The position numbers and the translations under genes are program-made. A stretch of DNA of 64,000 nucleotides. It comes from Streptomyces aureocirculatus (GTDB lineage: Bacteria; Actinomycetota; Actinomycetes; Streptomycetales; Streptomycetaceae). The stretch covers positions 1 to 64,000 of the forward strand of contig NZ_JOAP01000009.1 in NCBI RefSeq assembly GCF_000720475.1. Direction: 5' to 3'. A model generated the notes under the pieces. That model was given only the letters and a program-made list of their open reading frames with translations, was not told the origin of the DNA and ran no database searches. Shown piece after piece: positions 9,033 to 18,376 of this stretch; position 1 is the first letter of the stretch, and each line of letters starts with the position of its first letter.

Positions 9033-9305
9033 ATGTCTGATCTGCAGAAGGAAGTCTCCGATCTGGAGCGGAAGTCCGCGACGGCCGCGCGGCTCTTCGA
9101 CATCCGGCGCATCATCGGTGGCCTGTTCGTCCTCTACGGCGTCATCGTCACCATCGCCGGGCTCACCGTGTCCGATGCCGACCTCAAGAAGGCCGAGGAC
9201 ATCAACATCAACCTCTGGACCGGCCTCGGCATGCTCGCCCTCGGCCTGTTCTTCCTGATCTGGCTGAAGCTGCGGCCGGTGACGGCACCGGAGCCGGAGG
9301 AGTAG
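9033..9305 (+). CDS. Small two-helix membrane protein downstream of the symporter
   Basis: A 90-aa protein with a charged N-terminal helix (QKEVSDLERK), then two hydrophobic segments at about residues 28-46 and 64-82. It ends in an acidic tail. It starts 36 nt after the symporter, with GAAGGT upstream, so the two are probably co-transcribed. Its function is unknown. A role as a small accessory subunit of the symporter is a guess from position only. Confidence 0.8.
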   Translation: MSDLQKEVSDLERKSATAARLFDIRRIIGGLFVLYGVIVTIAGLTVSDADLKKAEDININLWTGLGMLALGLFFLIWLKLRPVTAPEPEE

Positions 9306-9325
9306 CAACCCCGTATCAGCCTGCG

Positions 9326-9431
9326 GCCTCGTCCTCAATCGCCGGACTGGCTCAAAAACTCTCGCCGGTGCGGCGAAGTCTGCGTCCGTCCCGGCGATGT
9401 ATTCAGCCCGTCCGGCGTTTGAGGACGAGGC
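9326..9431. terminator. Long inverted repeat of the dispersed element between convergent genes
   Basis: 27-bp arms at 9326-9352 and 9405-9431 pair at 25 of 27 positions around a 52-bp loop. The core word is CTCAAACGCCGGACGGGCT or a close variant. The repeat lies between two convergent genes and fits a bidirectional terminator made from two opposed copies of the dispersed element. Confidence 0.6.
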
Positions 9432-9513
9432 GCGAAGCGCCGATAGGGGGGTCCAGGGGGGCGCAGTCCCCCTGGTTCGGGAAGGGGCGGGATTGGGGAG
9501 CCCCCGGCGAGGC

Positions 9514-10230
9514 CTAGCGCTCCGCAGGTGTGTCCGCCCCCTGGAGGGAGTCCGGCCCCGGGCCGGGACGCTCGGCGCGGTCGAGGAGGCCCGTGCGGGC
9601 GGCAAGGGCGGCAGCCTCAAGGCGGGAGCCGACGCCGAGCTTCATCAGGACGCGCTGGACGTGCGTCCGTGCCGTACTGGGCGCGATACCCATACCGGCG
9701 GCGATCAACCGGGTGTCCTCCCCGTCAGCAACCCGCACAAGCACCTCGACCTCACGCGGAGTGAGCATCTGAAGAAGCCGCTGCCCTTCGTCGTCGGGCT
9801 GGGCGGCGGGGTTGAGCAGCTCACTGAAGGCGCCTTGAAGCAGTTGAGGCGCGACGGCGGCCTCACCGGCGCGCGCCTTCATGATGGCGCGCTCGACTCC
9901 TTCGATGCGCTCGTCATGACGTACGTATCCGGAGGCGCCGGAGGCGAAGGCCGCAGCGATGCCGCGCGGCGACGGCACGGGCCCGAGGACCACCACGGCC
10001 ACCTGCGGCCGATCCCGCTTGATCCGCACCACCGGGTCGAACATGCCGGGCTCCGCCGGAGTGGCCGTGCCGAGCAGGCACACCTCCGGGGCACGGCTGA
10101 TCACCAGGTCGGCCGCGCCGGCGGCGGGCGCGGCCGCGGCAAGCACCCGGTGCCCCCGCAGTTTCAGCGCCGAGGCGAGTGCCTCGGCAAGCAAACGATG
10201 GTCGTCGACCACCATGAGCCGCACACCCAC
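9514..10230 (-). CDS. LuxR-family response regulator with degenerate receiver
   Basis: A 238-aa protein. The N-terminal receiver-like domain keeps the acidic pair VVDDHR. However, the strand that should carry the phospho-acceptor Asp reads APEVCLLGTATP, with Gly in place of Asp. The conserved receiver Lys is also replaced, in SGYVRHD. The C-terminal LuxR helix-turn-helix begins LTPREVEVLVRVADG and is intact. It is therefore probably not controlled by ordinary aspartyl phosphorylation. GTG 10230 has a GGGGGG stretch about 7 nt upstream. No kinase is adjacent. Two GGAATTCC palindromes lie just upstream. Confidence 0.85.
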   Translation of the reverse strand: MGVRLMVVDDHRLLAEALASALKLRGHRVLAAAAPAAGAADLVISRAPEVCLLGTATPAEPGMFDPVVRIKRDRPQVAVVVLGPVPSPRGIAAAFASGASGYVRHDERIEGVERAIMKARAGEAAVAPQLLQGAFSELLNPAAQPDDEGQRLLQMLTPREVEVLVRVADGEDTRLIAAGMGIAPSTARTHVQRVLMKLGVGSRLEAAALAARTGLLDRAERPGPGPDSLQGADTPAER

Positions 10231-10255
10231 AGCGCAACCCCCCACAGTCCCCCAC

Positions 10256-10276
10256 GGAATTCCTCATCGGAATTCC
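10256..10276. promoter_or_regulatory. Twin GGAATTCC palindromes upstream of the regulator
   Basis: GGAATTCC occurs at 10256-10263 and 10269-10276, 26-46 bp upstream of the degenerate response regulator. Spacing between centres is 13 bp, close to one helical turn. A/T-containing palindromes are rare here, so this is a plausible operator, perhaps for autoregulation. Confidence 0.4.
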
Positions 10277-10449
10277 CTCAATGATCCCCCCACGGATCGG
10301 GGCCCCCGGCCCTCCATCCCCCGGAAGCTACACGCTTGTTCGACGGAGCGCTGCCCCTACCGTCCAGAAGCGGCCCTGAATGCCTAAATCCCTGCCTTTC
10401 CGAGGGAGGGACTGCACGCGAGTACGGAGCGTGAATCGGGAGGGCGCAA

Positions 10450-10487
10450 AGCGGCCCCGCACTCGTTCGGGCGAGTGCGGGGCCGCT
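10450..10487 (-). terminator. Strong hairpin terminator
   Basis: A perfect 16-bp stem (10450-10465 with 10472-10487) with a TTCGGG loop lies about 50 bp downstream of the beta-propeller gene that ends at 10535. It is the most convincing intrinsic terminator of this cluster. Confidence 0.8.
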
Positions 10488-10534
10488 CGGTGGGCGCGGT
10501 CGGCGCGCCGCGCGCGGGGGCGCGGCGCCGCCGG

Positions 10535-12436
10535 TCACCCGGTGGTGAAGCCCAGCGCGATGTACTCCTTGTCGTCCTTGGAGTACGGCTTGCTGATCAG
10601 CTTCTTGCCCATGAACAAGTTGCCGTTCGTGTAGAGCAGTTCATTTGACTTCGGAACCATTCCGCTGATGGCGCTGCTGACCGATTCGGTCGCCGGAGTC
10701 TGAAGGAGCGTGGTTTCCTTCATGGACTTGCCGTCCAGGGAGACGACCTTGGCGCCCTTGTTGTAGCCGCCGTTCTTGTACGCGAGGACATTGCCGCCGT
10801 CCATGCGCATCGGGAACATCTCGCCGTCGTCGCCCGCGTCCGCGCGGTCACCGGTGGTCTTGCCGGTGGCCAGGGAGAACGCGATGATCTCGTTGGTGAA
10901 GCCGTAGTCGGAGCCACCCGCGTCGTGCTGGCGCGTGGGCACGTACAGCTTGTCGTTGCCGACCACGATGGCGCTGCAACTGGCCCACTTGTTGACCTCG
11001 CAGTCGTGGGAGTACTTGCCGTCCTCCAGCTTGATGCGGGCCCGCAGCTTGCCCGCGTTGCTCAGTGAGAACACGTCCGTGGCGCCGCTCGCGGTGATGT
11101 CCCCGGTGTCCTGGCCGAAGACGACCGGGTTCGTCGAGATGATCTTGGCGTTGTCGACGCCGGGCGACAGCGGGTAGGACCACTGCTCCTTGCCCGACTT
11201 GGGGTCCAGGAGCTGGATCTTCAGCTTCGGGGAGTCGTAGTCACCGCACTTGCGGACCGCGACGAGCTGGTCGCCGCCCGCGTAGCCCGCGTCCTTGCAC
11301 TTGTCGCCGAGCTGCGGCTTCCACCGCAGTTTGCCGGACATGTCCCAGGCCGCGCCGGTGCCGCCGGTGCCCGCGCCCGCCGCGATGGTGTCCCCGGAGA
11401 TGGCGATCTCCTCGAACTCCACCTTCGAGCCGCTGACTTCGACGTTCTGAGTCCACAGCTTCTTGCCGGACTTCAGGTCGACCGCGGAAGCCTCGCTGCA
11501 GTCGGGGTACTTGTTCGCCTTGGTGGACTTGGCGTCCTTGTAGACGACCGCGGCGATGCCCTCGTCGGTGACCTCCTTGGAGACCGCGCACGTCTCACCG
11601 CTCAGCGGGATCGTCCACCGCTCCTTGCCGTTCGCCGGGTCGTACCCGATGAGCGCGTGGTCCTTGGCCTTGCCGACGTAGCCGCTCTTGACGTACGTGT
11701 CGTCGGTCAGCCAGGAGCCCGCGACGCTCCAGATGTCGTCCTTGGGCACCTCGGGCGCCGGGACCTGGAAGCCCACCTTGGCGGTGGTGTTCGCCGGTAT
11801 TTTCTCCTTGGCGGGGCCGCCGCCCGCGGGCGGGTCGTTCTTGTCGCCGCCCTTGTCCTTGCCGCCCTTGCCGTCGTCGCCCTTGGCGCTGTTGTTCTTG
11901 TCGCCGTCCTTGGTGGAGGCGTAGAAGACACCGCCACCGACGATCAGGGCGATGGCGGCGACGGCCGCCACGATGATCGTCATCTGCTTGTTGGGCTTCT
12001 TGCCGCCGCCCGGCTGGGGCTGCATCGGCATGGTCGGCGGCTGCGGGTAGCCGTAGCCCTGCTGCTGGCCGGGCTGGCCGGGGTAGCCCGGGTAGCCGTA
12101 GCCGGGCTGCTGGGGCGGCTGGCCCATGGCGGGGAAGCCGGCCTGGGTCGGCTGCGCGTACGCGGGCGGCGGGGTGCCGGGCGCCGCGGGCGGCGGGGTA
12201 CCAGGGGCCTGCGGGGCCTGCGGGTAGCCGTAGTCCGGCTGGCCCTGCGGGGGCGGCGGAGGCGACTGGGGGGCCGCGGGCGGGGCGGCCGGGGGCGGGG
12301 TCTGCGGGGGCTGGGGGGCCTGCGGGTAGCCGTAGCCCGGCTCGGGGGCCTTGCCGAAGCCCTGCGGCGGCGGGTCCTGCGGGGCGCCGAACCCGCCCTG
12401 CGGGGGCTGGTTGGGCGGCTGGGGCGGCTGAGTCAT
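10535..12436 (-). CDS. Membrane-anchored PQQ-like beta-propeller protein with Pro/Gln-rich N-terminus
   Basis: A 633-aa protein in three parts. Residues 1 to about 160 are a cytoplasmic Pro/Gln/Gly/Tyr-rich region with repeated GYGYPQ and QPGYGYPG words. A single membrane helix follows (MTIIVAAVAAIALIVGGGVF). A linker rich in Lys, Asp and Gly then leads to an extracellular domain of about 400 residues. That domain has repeated strands such as GYDPANGKERWTIPL, VDLKSGKKLWTQNV and LLDPKSGKEQWSYPL, typical of PQQ-type (pyrrolo-quinoline quinone-like) propellers. No enzyme motif is visible; such domains often act as binding or scaffold modules. Its ATG has AAGGAA 8 nt upstream. It lies 49 nt after its paralogue at 12486-14411, so the two are probably one transcript. 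Confidence 0.85.
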   Translation of the reverse strand: MTQPPQPPNQPPQGGFGAPQDPPPQGFGKAPEPGYGYPQAPQPPQTPPPAAPPAAPQSPPPPPQGQPDYGYPQAPQAPGTPPPAAPGTPPPAYAQPTQAGFPAMGQPPQQPGYGYPGYPGQPGQQQGYGYPQPPTMPMQPQPGGGKKPNKQMTIIVAAVAAIALIVGGGVFYASTKDGDKNNSAKGDDGKGGKDKGGDKNDPPAGGGPAKEKIPANTTAKVGFQVPAPEVPKDDIWSVAGSWLTDDTYVKSGYVGKAKDHALIGYDPANGKERWTIPLSGETCAVSKEVTDEGIAAVVYKDAKSTKANKYPDCSEASAVDLKSGKKLWTQNVEVSGSKVEFEEIAISGDTIAAGAGTGGTGAAWDMSGKLRWKPQLGDKCKDAGYAGGDQLVAVRKCGDYDSPKLKIQLLDPKSGKEQWSYPLSPGVDNAKIISTNPVVFGQDTGDITASGATDVFSLSNAGKLRARIKLEDGKYSHDCEVNKWASCSAIVVGNDKLYVPTRQHDAGGSDYGFTNEIIAFSLATGKTTGDRADAGDDGEMFPMRMDGGNVLAYKNGGYNKGAKVVSLDGKSMKETTLLQTPATESVSSAISGMVPKSNELLYTNGNLFMGKKLISKPYSKDDKEYIALGFTTG

Positions 12437-12485
12437 GACGTCATTTCCTTGGGGACGGAAGGAGGGAACCAAGCGGTGGGGAGGG

Positions 12486-14411
12486 TCACTTGCCGTAGGC
12501 AAGCATCAGCTTCTCGCGGCCCTGCGCGGTGCCGGAGAGCCGGGTGGTGGAGAGGTAGAAGCGCCCGTCCACATAGTCGATCGCCTTCGAGAAGAAGCCG
12601 TTCTCGATCTTCGACGCCCCCGCCGGGTGCTTCAGGAGGGTCTTCGGCGTGTGCGAGCCGCTGGTCCCGAGGGACACCACCCGGCCGCCGCGGGAGTCGT
12701 ACGAAGGCTCGACGTACGCCACCAGGTCACCGCCCTGGATCTTCATCGGCAGCATCGAGGTGTCCTGCGGGGACTTCTCCCGCCAGGCCGCCTTGCCGGT
12801 GTCGAGGCTGATCGCCACGATCTCGTTGGCGCCGGTGGTCTTCTTCGTCGGCAGGTAGAGGTACTTGTCGTCGGCCGCCACACCGGCGCAGTCCTGAAGG
12901 TCACGGCCGAGGCCGCCCCAGCCGCACTCGGGCGCGAAGTCGTCGTTGACCTGGACCTCGGAACGGGTGGCGGAGCTGCCCGGCTTCAGCGTGGTGATGT
13001 TCCACTGCTTCTTGTCCTCGTTGGTGGCGTAGAGCACCGTGGGGCTTGTGGAGTAGACGTGCTCAAGACGCCAGCCCTTGGGGAACTTCTTCGTCCACTT
13101 GGTATCGCCGCTCTCGGGGTCGAGCTCCACGATCTCGTCGTGCTCGGTGGGCGTGCTCGCCCCGCACGACAGCGCCATCAGCAGTCGGTCGCCGCCGGTG
13201 AACCCGGCCGGGAAGCAGGTGCCCTCGTCCTTCTTGCGCGCGATGAACTTCTCGTGGCCCCCGCTGACGCTGTACGCGGTGCCGGACTGGGAGCGGCCGA
13301 CCATCAGGGTGTCGCCGGTGATGGACAGTTCGAGGCCGAGCGTGGAGTCGAAGAGACCTTCCTCCTTGATCTTCTTCTTCCAGCCCTTCTCGCCCGTCTT
13401 CAGGTCCACGATCTGCATCTGGTCACAGTCGGCGCCGCTCTTGGTGCCGTTCTTGTACGCGATGGCGATCTTGCCGTCGTCGCTGTACTGCGGCGAGGCC
13501 GCGCAGATCTCCTGCGGGAACTCGATCACGGACCAGGCGGGCTTGCCGGAGTCGACGTGGTAGGCGAGGAGTTCCTTGTACGCGGCCTTGACCGCGATGC
13601 CGTCCTTGACCCACATGCCGGGGGCGTCGGCGCCCTTGCCGGGGGCCTTGGGCGCCTCCTTGTACCAGAGGACCTTGGCCTCGTCGGCCTGGCGGCCCTC
13701 GTTGAGGTCCTCCTTGCCCGCGTAGCCGTCGCCGCTGCCGTCACCGGGGTCGGCCGGGGCGGAGGAGGAGGACTTCGGGTCCTTCTTCTTGCTCTCGGAC
13801 TTCTTGTCGTCATCGCCGCCGCCGACGACCGCGTAGACGGCACCGCCCGCGACGAGCAGCGCGGCCACGGCCGCGCCGATGATCACCGCGGCCCTGCCCT
13901 TGAAGGGGCCCTTGCCACCGCCACCGCCGGGCGGGATGCCGGGACCGCCGGGCTGACCGGGGCCGGGATAGCCGTACCCGGGCTGCTGGCCGTAGGGGCC
14001 CGCCTGGCCGGGCTGCGTCGGCTGGCTGTACGGGCCCAACTGCGCGGGCTGGCCGTAGGGTCCCGGCTGCTGGCCGTAGGGACCGGGCTGCTGGCCGTAG
14101 GCACCCGGCTGGCCGGGCTGCGCGGGCTGGCCGGGCTGGCCGGGCTGGCCGGGGGCGTAAGGGCCGGGCTGAGCGGGCTGGGCGTAGGGTCCCGGCTGCT
14201 GCGGGTAGCCGTAGGGGCCTGCCTGGCCGGGCTGTTGCGGGGGGTAGCCGTAGCCGGGTGCCGGGGCTCCGGCCGGCGGCGGGGCCTGCGGCGGTCCGCC
14301 CGCGGGCGGTGTCGGCGGCTGCGTCGGCTGCCCGCCCCCGCCGCCACCCTGCCGTGGGTCCTGTGGAGCTCCGAAGCCGCCGTGCGGCGGCTGATTGGGC
14401 GGCTGAGTCAT
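12486..14411 (-). CDS. Membrane-anchored PQQ-like beta-propeller protein (tandem paralogue)
   Basis: A 641-aa paralogue of the downstream gene, with the same start (MTQPPNQPPHGGFGAPQDP). A Gln/Pro/Gly-rich region carries many GPYGQQPG, QPGQPGQ and GQPAQPG words. One membrane helix follows (AAVIIGAAVAALLVAGGAVY), a Lys/Ser/Asp linker, then the propeller with DLKTGEKGWKKKI, ELDPESGDTKWTKKF and SLDTGKAAWREKS blades. The ATG at 14411 has GGGGGA about 10 nt upstream. The shared N-terminus and unequal repeat content point to duplication followed by repeat drift. Function unknown. A cell-envelope sensor or scaffold role would fit the topology, but nothing here proves it. Confidence 0.85.
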   Translation of the reverse strand: MTQPPNQPPHGGFGAPQDPRQGGGGGGQPTQPPTPPAGGPPQAPPPAGAPAPGYGYPPQQPGQAGPYGYPQQPGPYAQPAQPGPYAPGQPGQPGQPAQPGQPGAYGQQPGPYGQQPGPYGQPAQLGPYSQPTQPGQAGPYGQQPGYGYPGPGQPGGPGIPPGGGGGKGPFKGRAAVIIGAAVAALLVAGGAVYAVVGGGDDDKKSESKKKDPKSSSSAPADPGDGSGDGYAGKEDLNEGRQADEAKVLWYKEAPKAPGKGADAPGMWVKDGIAVKAAYKELLAYHVDSGKPAWSVIEFPQEICAASPQYSDDGKIAIAYKNGTKSGADCDQMQIVDLKTGEKGWKKKIKEEGLFDSTLGLELSITGDTLMVGRSQSGTAYSVSGGHEKFIARKKDEGTCFPAGFTGGDRLLMALSCGASTPTEHDEIVELDPESGDTKWTKKFPKGWRLEHVYSTSPTVLYATNEDKKQWNITTLKPGSSATRSEVQVNDDFAPECGWGGLGRDLQDCAGVAADDKYLYLPTKKTTGANEIVAISLDTGKAAWREKSPQDTSMLPMKIQGGDLVAYVEPSYDSRGGRVVSLGTSGSHTPKTLLKHPAGASKIENGFFSKAIDYVDGRFYLSTTRLSGTAQGREKLMLAYGK

Positions 14412-14557
14412 CAGCGCTTCCCCCTTCACTGATTTTTCGGCACGCCAAGTGGTGCTCAGGCCGACCTTTCTATCACTCTTATCCGGCCATGTTCGGGGCC
14501 GGTCCCGCCCCTGTTCCCAAGGGAGGACCGGCCTGTAATGCGTCTGTTACGGGATAC

Positions 14558-16363
14558 TCACGCGTCCTCCGCGAGTTCCAGCCAACGCATTTCCAACTCT
14601 TCGCGCTCGGCGACGAGTTCGCGCAGCCCCGCGTCCAATTTCGCCACCTTTTCAAAGTCTGTGGCGTTATCGGCGATCTGTGCGTGGAGGGTGGTCTCCT
14701 TCTCGGAGATCTTGTCGAGCTGCCGTTCGATCTTCTGCAATTCCTTCTTCGCCGCGCGGGCGTCCGCCGCGGACACCGCCTTCGCTCCGGCCGGGGCGGG
14801 CGCGGGCGCGGCGGGGACGGCGGCCTCCGTCATCCGGCGCCTGCGCTCCAGGTACTCGTCGATGCCGCGCGGCAGCATCCGCATCGTCGCGTCGCCCATG
14901 AGCGCGAGCACCCGGTCGGTGGTGCGCTCGACGAAGAACCGGTCGTGGGAGATGACGACCATGGATCCCGGCCAGTTGTCGAGGACGTCCTCCAACTGCG
15001 TCAGCGTCTCGATGTCGAGGTCGTTGGTGGGCTCGTCGAGGAAGAGGACGTTCGGCTCGTCCATGAGCAGGCGCAGGAGTTGCAGCCGCCGCCGCTCACC
15101 GCCGGACAGGTCCCCGACCGGCGTCCACTGCTTCTCCTTGCCGAACCCGAACGTCTCGCACAGTTGCCCGGCGGTCATCTCCCGGCCCTTGCCGAGGTCG
15201 ACGCGCTCGCGCACCTGCTGCACGGCTTCCAGGACCCGCAGCGCCGGGTCGAGCTCGGCGACCTCCTGCGAGAGGTAGGCGAGCTTGACCGTCTTACCGA
15301 CGACGATCCGGCCCGCCGCGGGCTGCCGCTCACCTTCGCTGCGGGCGGCGTCCGCCATGGCGCGCAGCAGGGAGGTCTTGCCCGCGCCGTTCACCCCGAC
15401 CAGGCCGACGCGGTCGCCGGGGCCGAGCTGCCAGGTCAGGTGCTTGAGCAGCAGCTTGGGTCCGGCCTGGACGCTCACGTCCTCCAGGTCGAAGACCGTC
15501 CTGCCGAGCCGGGTGGTGGCGAACTTCATCAGCTCGCTGGTGTCCCGGGGCGGCGGCACGTCCTGGATCAGCGCGTTGGCGGCCTCGACGCGGAAGCGGG
15601 GCTTGGAGGTGCGGGCGGGGGCGCCGCGGCGCAGCCACGCCAGTTCCTTGCGGACCAGGTTCTGCCGCTTGGTCTCCTCGGTGGCGGCGATCCGCTCGCG
15701 CTCGGCGCGCGCGAAGACGTAGTCGGAGTACCCGCCCTCGTACTCGAAGACCGAGCCCTTCTGCACGTCCCACATGCGCGTGCACACCTGGTCGAGGAAC
15801 CACCGGTCGTGGGTGACGCAGACGAGGGCGGAGCGGCGCTCGCGCAGGTGCCGTGCCAGCCACGAGATGCCCTCGACGTCCAGGTGGTTGGTCGGCTCGT
15901 CGAGCACGATCAGGTCCTGCTCGGCGATCAACAGCTTCGCGAGGGCGATGCGGCGCCGCTCGCCGCCGGACAGCGGCCCGATGACGGTGTCGAGGCCCTG
16001 CTCGAAGCCGGGCAGGTCGAGGCCGCCGAACAGCCCGGTGAGCACGTCCCGGATCTTGGCGTTGCCCGCCCACTCGTGGTCGGCGAGGTCACCGATGACC
16101 TCGTGCCGCACGGTGGCTTCCGGGTCCAGGGAGTCGTGCTGCGTGAGGACCTCGAGGCGCAGCCCGCCGCTGTGCGTGACGCGCCCGGTGTCGGCCTCCT
16201 CCAGCTTGGCGAGCATGCGGATGAGGGTCGTCTTCCCGTCACCGTTGCGCCCGACCACGCCGATCCTGTCCCCCTCGGACACACCGAGCGAGACACCGTC
16301 GAGCAGCGCGCGGGTGCCGTACACCTTGCTGACTGCCTCGACATTGACCAGGTTGACGGCCAT
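14558..16363 (-). CDS. ABC-F family ATPase
   Basis: A 601-aa soluble protein with two ABC domains and no membrane helices, as in the ABC-F translation factors. Domain 1 has Walker A GRNGDGKTT, signature LSGGERRR and Walker B LIVLDEPTNHLD. Domain 2 has GVNGAGKTS, LSGGERRR and VLFLDEPTNDLD. A C-terminal coiled coil (about residues 530-600) resembles the Uup type. ABC-F proteins bind the ribosomal E site. Housekeeping members help stalled ribosomes, and others protect against antibiotics. Position among core genes suggests a housekeeping Uup-like role. The ATG at 16363 has GGAGAG close upstream. Confidence 0.9.
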   Translation of the reverse strand: MAVNLVNVEAVSKVYGTRALLDGVSLGVSEGDRIGVVGRNGDGKTTLIRMLAKLEEADTGRVTHSGGLRLEVLTQHDSLDPEATVRHEVIGDLADHEWAGNAKIRDVLTGLFGGLDLPGFEQGLDTVIGPLSGGERRRIALAKLLIAEQDLIVLDEPTNHLDVEGISWLARHLRERRSALVCVTHDRWFLDQVCTRMWDVQKGSVFEYEGGYSDYVFARAERERIAATEETKRQNLVRKELAWLRRGAPARTSKPRFRVEAANALIQDVPPPRDTSELMKFATTRLGRTVFDLEDVSVQAGPKLLLKHLTWQLGPGDRVGLVGVNGAGKTSLLRAMADAARSEGERQPAAGRIVVGKTVKLAYLSQEVAELDPALRVLEAVQQVRERVDLGKGREMTAGQLCETFGFGKEKQWTPVGDLSGGERRRLQLLRLLMDEPNVLFLDEPTNDLDIETLTQLEDVLDNWPGSMVVISHDRFFVERTTDRVLALMGDATMRMLPRGIDEYLERRRRMTEAAVPAAPAPAPAGAKAVSAADARAAKKELQKIERQLDKISEKETTLHAQIADNATDFEKVAKLDAGLRELVAEREELEMRWLELAEDA

Positions 16364-16481
16364 TTCTCTCCTGACGACGGAATGCGATCGATCGTCCAGC
16401 GTAGTCGGGCCCCTGGGCCTTGTGCGGCGGGCGTCCGTCGCGGGCGTGCGCTGCCCGCGCCGAGCGTGCGCGCCGGCTGCG

Positions 16482-17393
16482 CTAGGCGTGCGCCTCGGTC
16501 ACCGTCGCGCCGGGGGCGGGGGCCTCGGCGACGCGGGCGGTGCGGCAGGTGCCGGAGGCGCGCAGGGTCTCGGCGACGTGTGCGGCGGACTCGGCGTCCT
16601 TGGTGAGGAAGGCGGTCGTGGGTCCCGAGCCGGAGACGACGGCCCCCAGGGCACCCGCTGCCGTGCCGGTTCTCAGGGTGTCGGCGAGGGAGGGGAAGAG
16701 GGACAGCGCGGCGGGCTGGAGGTCGTTGGCGAGGGTGGCCGCGAGGGCGGTGGCGTCGCCGGTGCGCAGGGCCGCGAGCAGGGGCTCGGACGCCTCCGGG
16801 GCGGGGGCCTTCGGGGTCAGGCGGTCGAACTCGCGGTAGACGGCCGGGGTGGACAGGCCGCCGTCGGCCACGGCGAAGACCCAGTGGAAGGTGCCCCCGA
16901 CCGTCAGCTCCGTCAGTCGCTCGCCACGGCCGGTGCCGAGTGCCGCGCCGCCGACCAGGCTGAACGGCACGTCGCTGCCCAGCTCCGCGCAGATGCCGAG
17001 GAGTTCGTCGCGGCCGGCGCCGGTGCCCCAGAGCGCGTCGCAGGCCAGCAGGGCGCCCGCGGCGTCCGCGCTGCCGCCCGCCATGCCGCCCGCCACGGGG
17101 ATGTCCTTGGCGATGTGCAGGTGCACGTCGGCGCCGCGGCCGTACCGGGCGGCGAGTGCCTCCGCGGCGCGTGCCGCCAGGTTCGTGCGGTCGAGGGGGA
17201 CCTGATCCGCGCCGGGGCCTGCGCAGGTGATCCGCAGCTCGTCCGCCGGGGTCGCCGTGACCTCGTCGTACAGGCCGACGGCCAGGAAGACGTTGGCCAG
17301 GTCGTGGAACCCGTCGGCCCTGGCCGCGCCGACGGCGAGCTGGACATTGACCTTGGCGGGGACGCGTACGGTGACGCTGCGCGGGCCGGTCAC
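16482..17393 (-). CDS. ispE: 4-diphosphocytidyl-2-C-methyl-D-erythritol kinase
   Basis: A 303-aa GHMP kinase of the non-mevalonate isoprenoid pathway. It starts [16 protein letters not shown] and has the ATP-binding motif [18 protein letters not shown] near residue 95 and [12 protein letters not shown] near the C-terminus. It phosphorylates CDP-methylerythritol. The GTG start overlaps the ksgA stop by 4 nt (GTGA), so the two are translationally coupled. The ksgA-ispE order is common in actinobacteria. Confidence 0.95.
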   Translation of the reverse strand: MTGPRSVTVRVPAKVNVQLAVGAARADGFHDLANVFLAVGLYDEVTATPADELRITCAGPGADQVPLDRTNLAARAAEALAARYGRGADVHLHIAKDIPVAGGMAGGSADAAGALLACDALWGTGAGRDELLGICAELGSDVPFSLVGGAALGTGRGERLTELTVGGTFHWVFAVADGGLSTPAVYREFDRLTPKAPAPEASEPLLAALRTGDATALAATLANDLQPAALSLFPSLADTLRTGTAAGALGAVVSGSGPTTAFLTKDAESAAHVAETLRASGTCRTARVAEAPAPGATVTEAHA

Positions 17394-18376
17394 TTACCGG
17401 GTTCCTCGGTGTCGGGGGTGGCTCCGGGGGCGGGCTGCTCGCTCGCGGCGGTGGGCTGCTTGTTCGCGGCGGTGGCGCCCGGCGCGGGCTGCTCGCTCGC
17501 GGCGGTGGCGCCCGGCGCGGGCTGCTTGTTCTCCGCGATGCGCGCGAACTCCGCCACCGTCAGGGCCTCGCCCCGGGCCTGCGGTGAGACGCCCGCGGCG
17601 ACCAGGGCCGCCTCGGCCGCCGCGGCGGAGCCCGCCCAGCCCGCGAGGGCGGCCCGCAGCGTCTTCCTGCGCTGTGCGAACGCCGCGTCGACGACCGCGA
17701 ACACCTCCCGCCTGGACGCGGTGGTCTTCGGGGGCTCGGCACGGCGCACCAGCGACACCAGGCCCGAGTCGACGTTCGGCGCCGGCCAGAAGACATTGCG
17801 CCCGATCGCGCCCGCCCGCTTGACCTCCGCGTACCAGTTCGCCTTCACCGACGGGACGCCGTAGACCTTCGAGCCGGGGGCGGCGGCGAGCCGGTCGGCG
17901 ACCTCCGCCTGCACCATCACCAGCGTGCGCTCGATGGTGGGGAAGGTGGCCAGCATGTGCAGCAGGACGGGTACGGCGACGTTGTACGGGAGGTTGGCGA
18001 CCAGGGCCGTCGGGGCGGGGCCCGGGAGTTCCGTCACGAGCATCGCGTCGCTGTGGACCAGGTCGAAGGACGACTTCTTCGCCGGCAGGCGGGCCTCGAC
18101 CGTCGCCGGGAGCGCGCTCGCGAGTACGTCGTCGATCTCCACGGCGGTGACGTGGGCGGCGGTCTCCAGGAGGGCCAGGGTCAGCGAGCCGAGGCCGGGG
18201 CCGACCTCGACGACGACGTCGTCCGGGCCGACTTCCGCGGTGCGGACGATGCGGCGGACGGTGTTCGCGTCGATGACGAAGTTCTGGCCGCGCTGCTTGG
18301 TCGGGCGTACGCCGAGGGTTGCGGCTAGGTCGCGGATGTCGGCGGGGCCGAGGAGGGGGCCGTACTCGGTGGTCAC
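17390..18376 (-). CDS. rsmA/ksgA: 16S rRNA (adenine-1518/1519) dimethyltransferase
   Basis: A 328-aa KsgA protein. Residues 1 to about 280 hold the full enzyme: [13 protein letters not shown], motif [18 protein letters not shown] and the catalytic NLPYNVAVP. It dimethylates two adenines near the 3' end of 16S rRNA. Unusually, the last 45 or so residues are a repeat tail built from [21 protein letters not shown] units. The GTG at 18376 is taken as start because [18 protein letters not shown] matches the usual family start. It is coupled to ispE. Confidence 0.94.
   Translation of the reverse strand: MTTEYGPLLGPADIRDLAATLGVRPTKQRGQNFVIDANTVRRIVRTAEVGPDDVVVEVGPGLGSLTLALLETAAHVTAVEIDDVLASALPATVEARLPAKKSSFDLVHSDAMLVTELPGPAPTALVANLPYNVAVPVLLHMLATFPTIERTLVMVQAEVADRLAAAPGSKVYGVPSVKANWYAEVKRAGAIGRNVFWPAPNVDSGLVSLVRRAEPPKTTASRREVFAVVDAAFAQRRKTLRAALAGWAGSAAAAEAALVAAGVSPQARGEALTVAEFARIAENKQPAPGATAASEQPAPGATAANKQPTAASEQPAPGATPDTEEPGK

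Noticed and set aside
10278..10538. Short minus-strand frame over the terminator
   Set aside because: It spans the strong hairpin at 10450-10487 and has no ribosome-binding site or known family.
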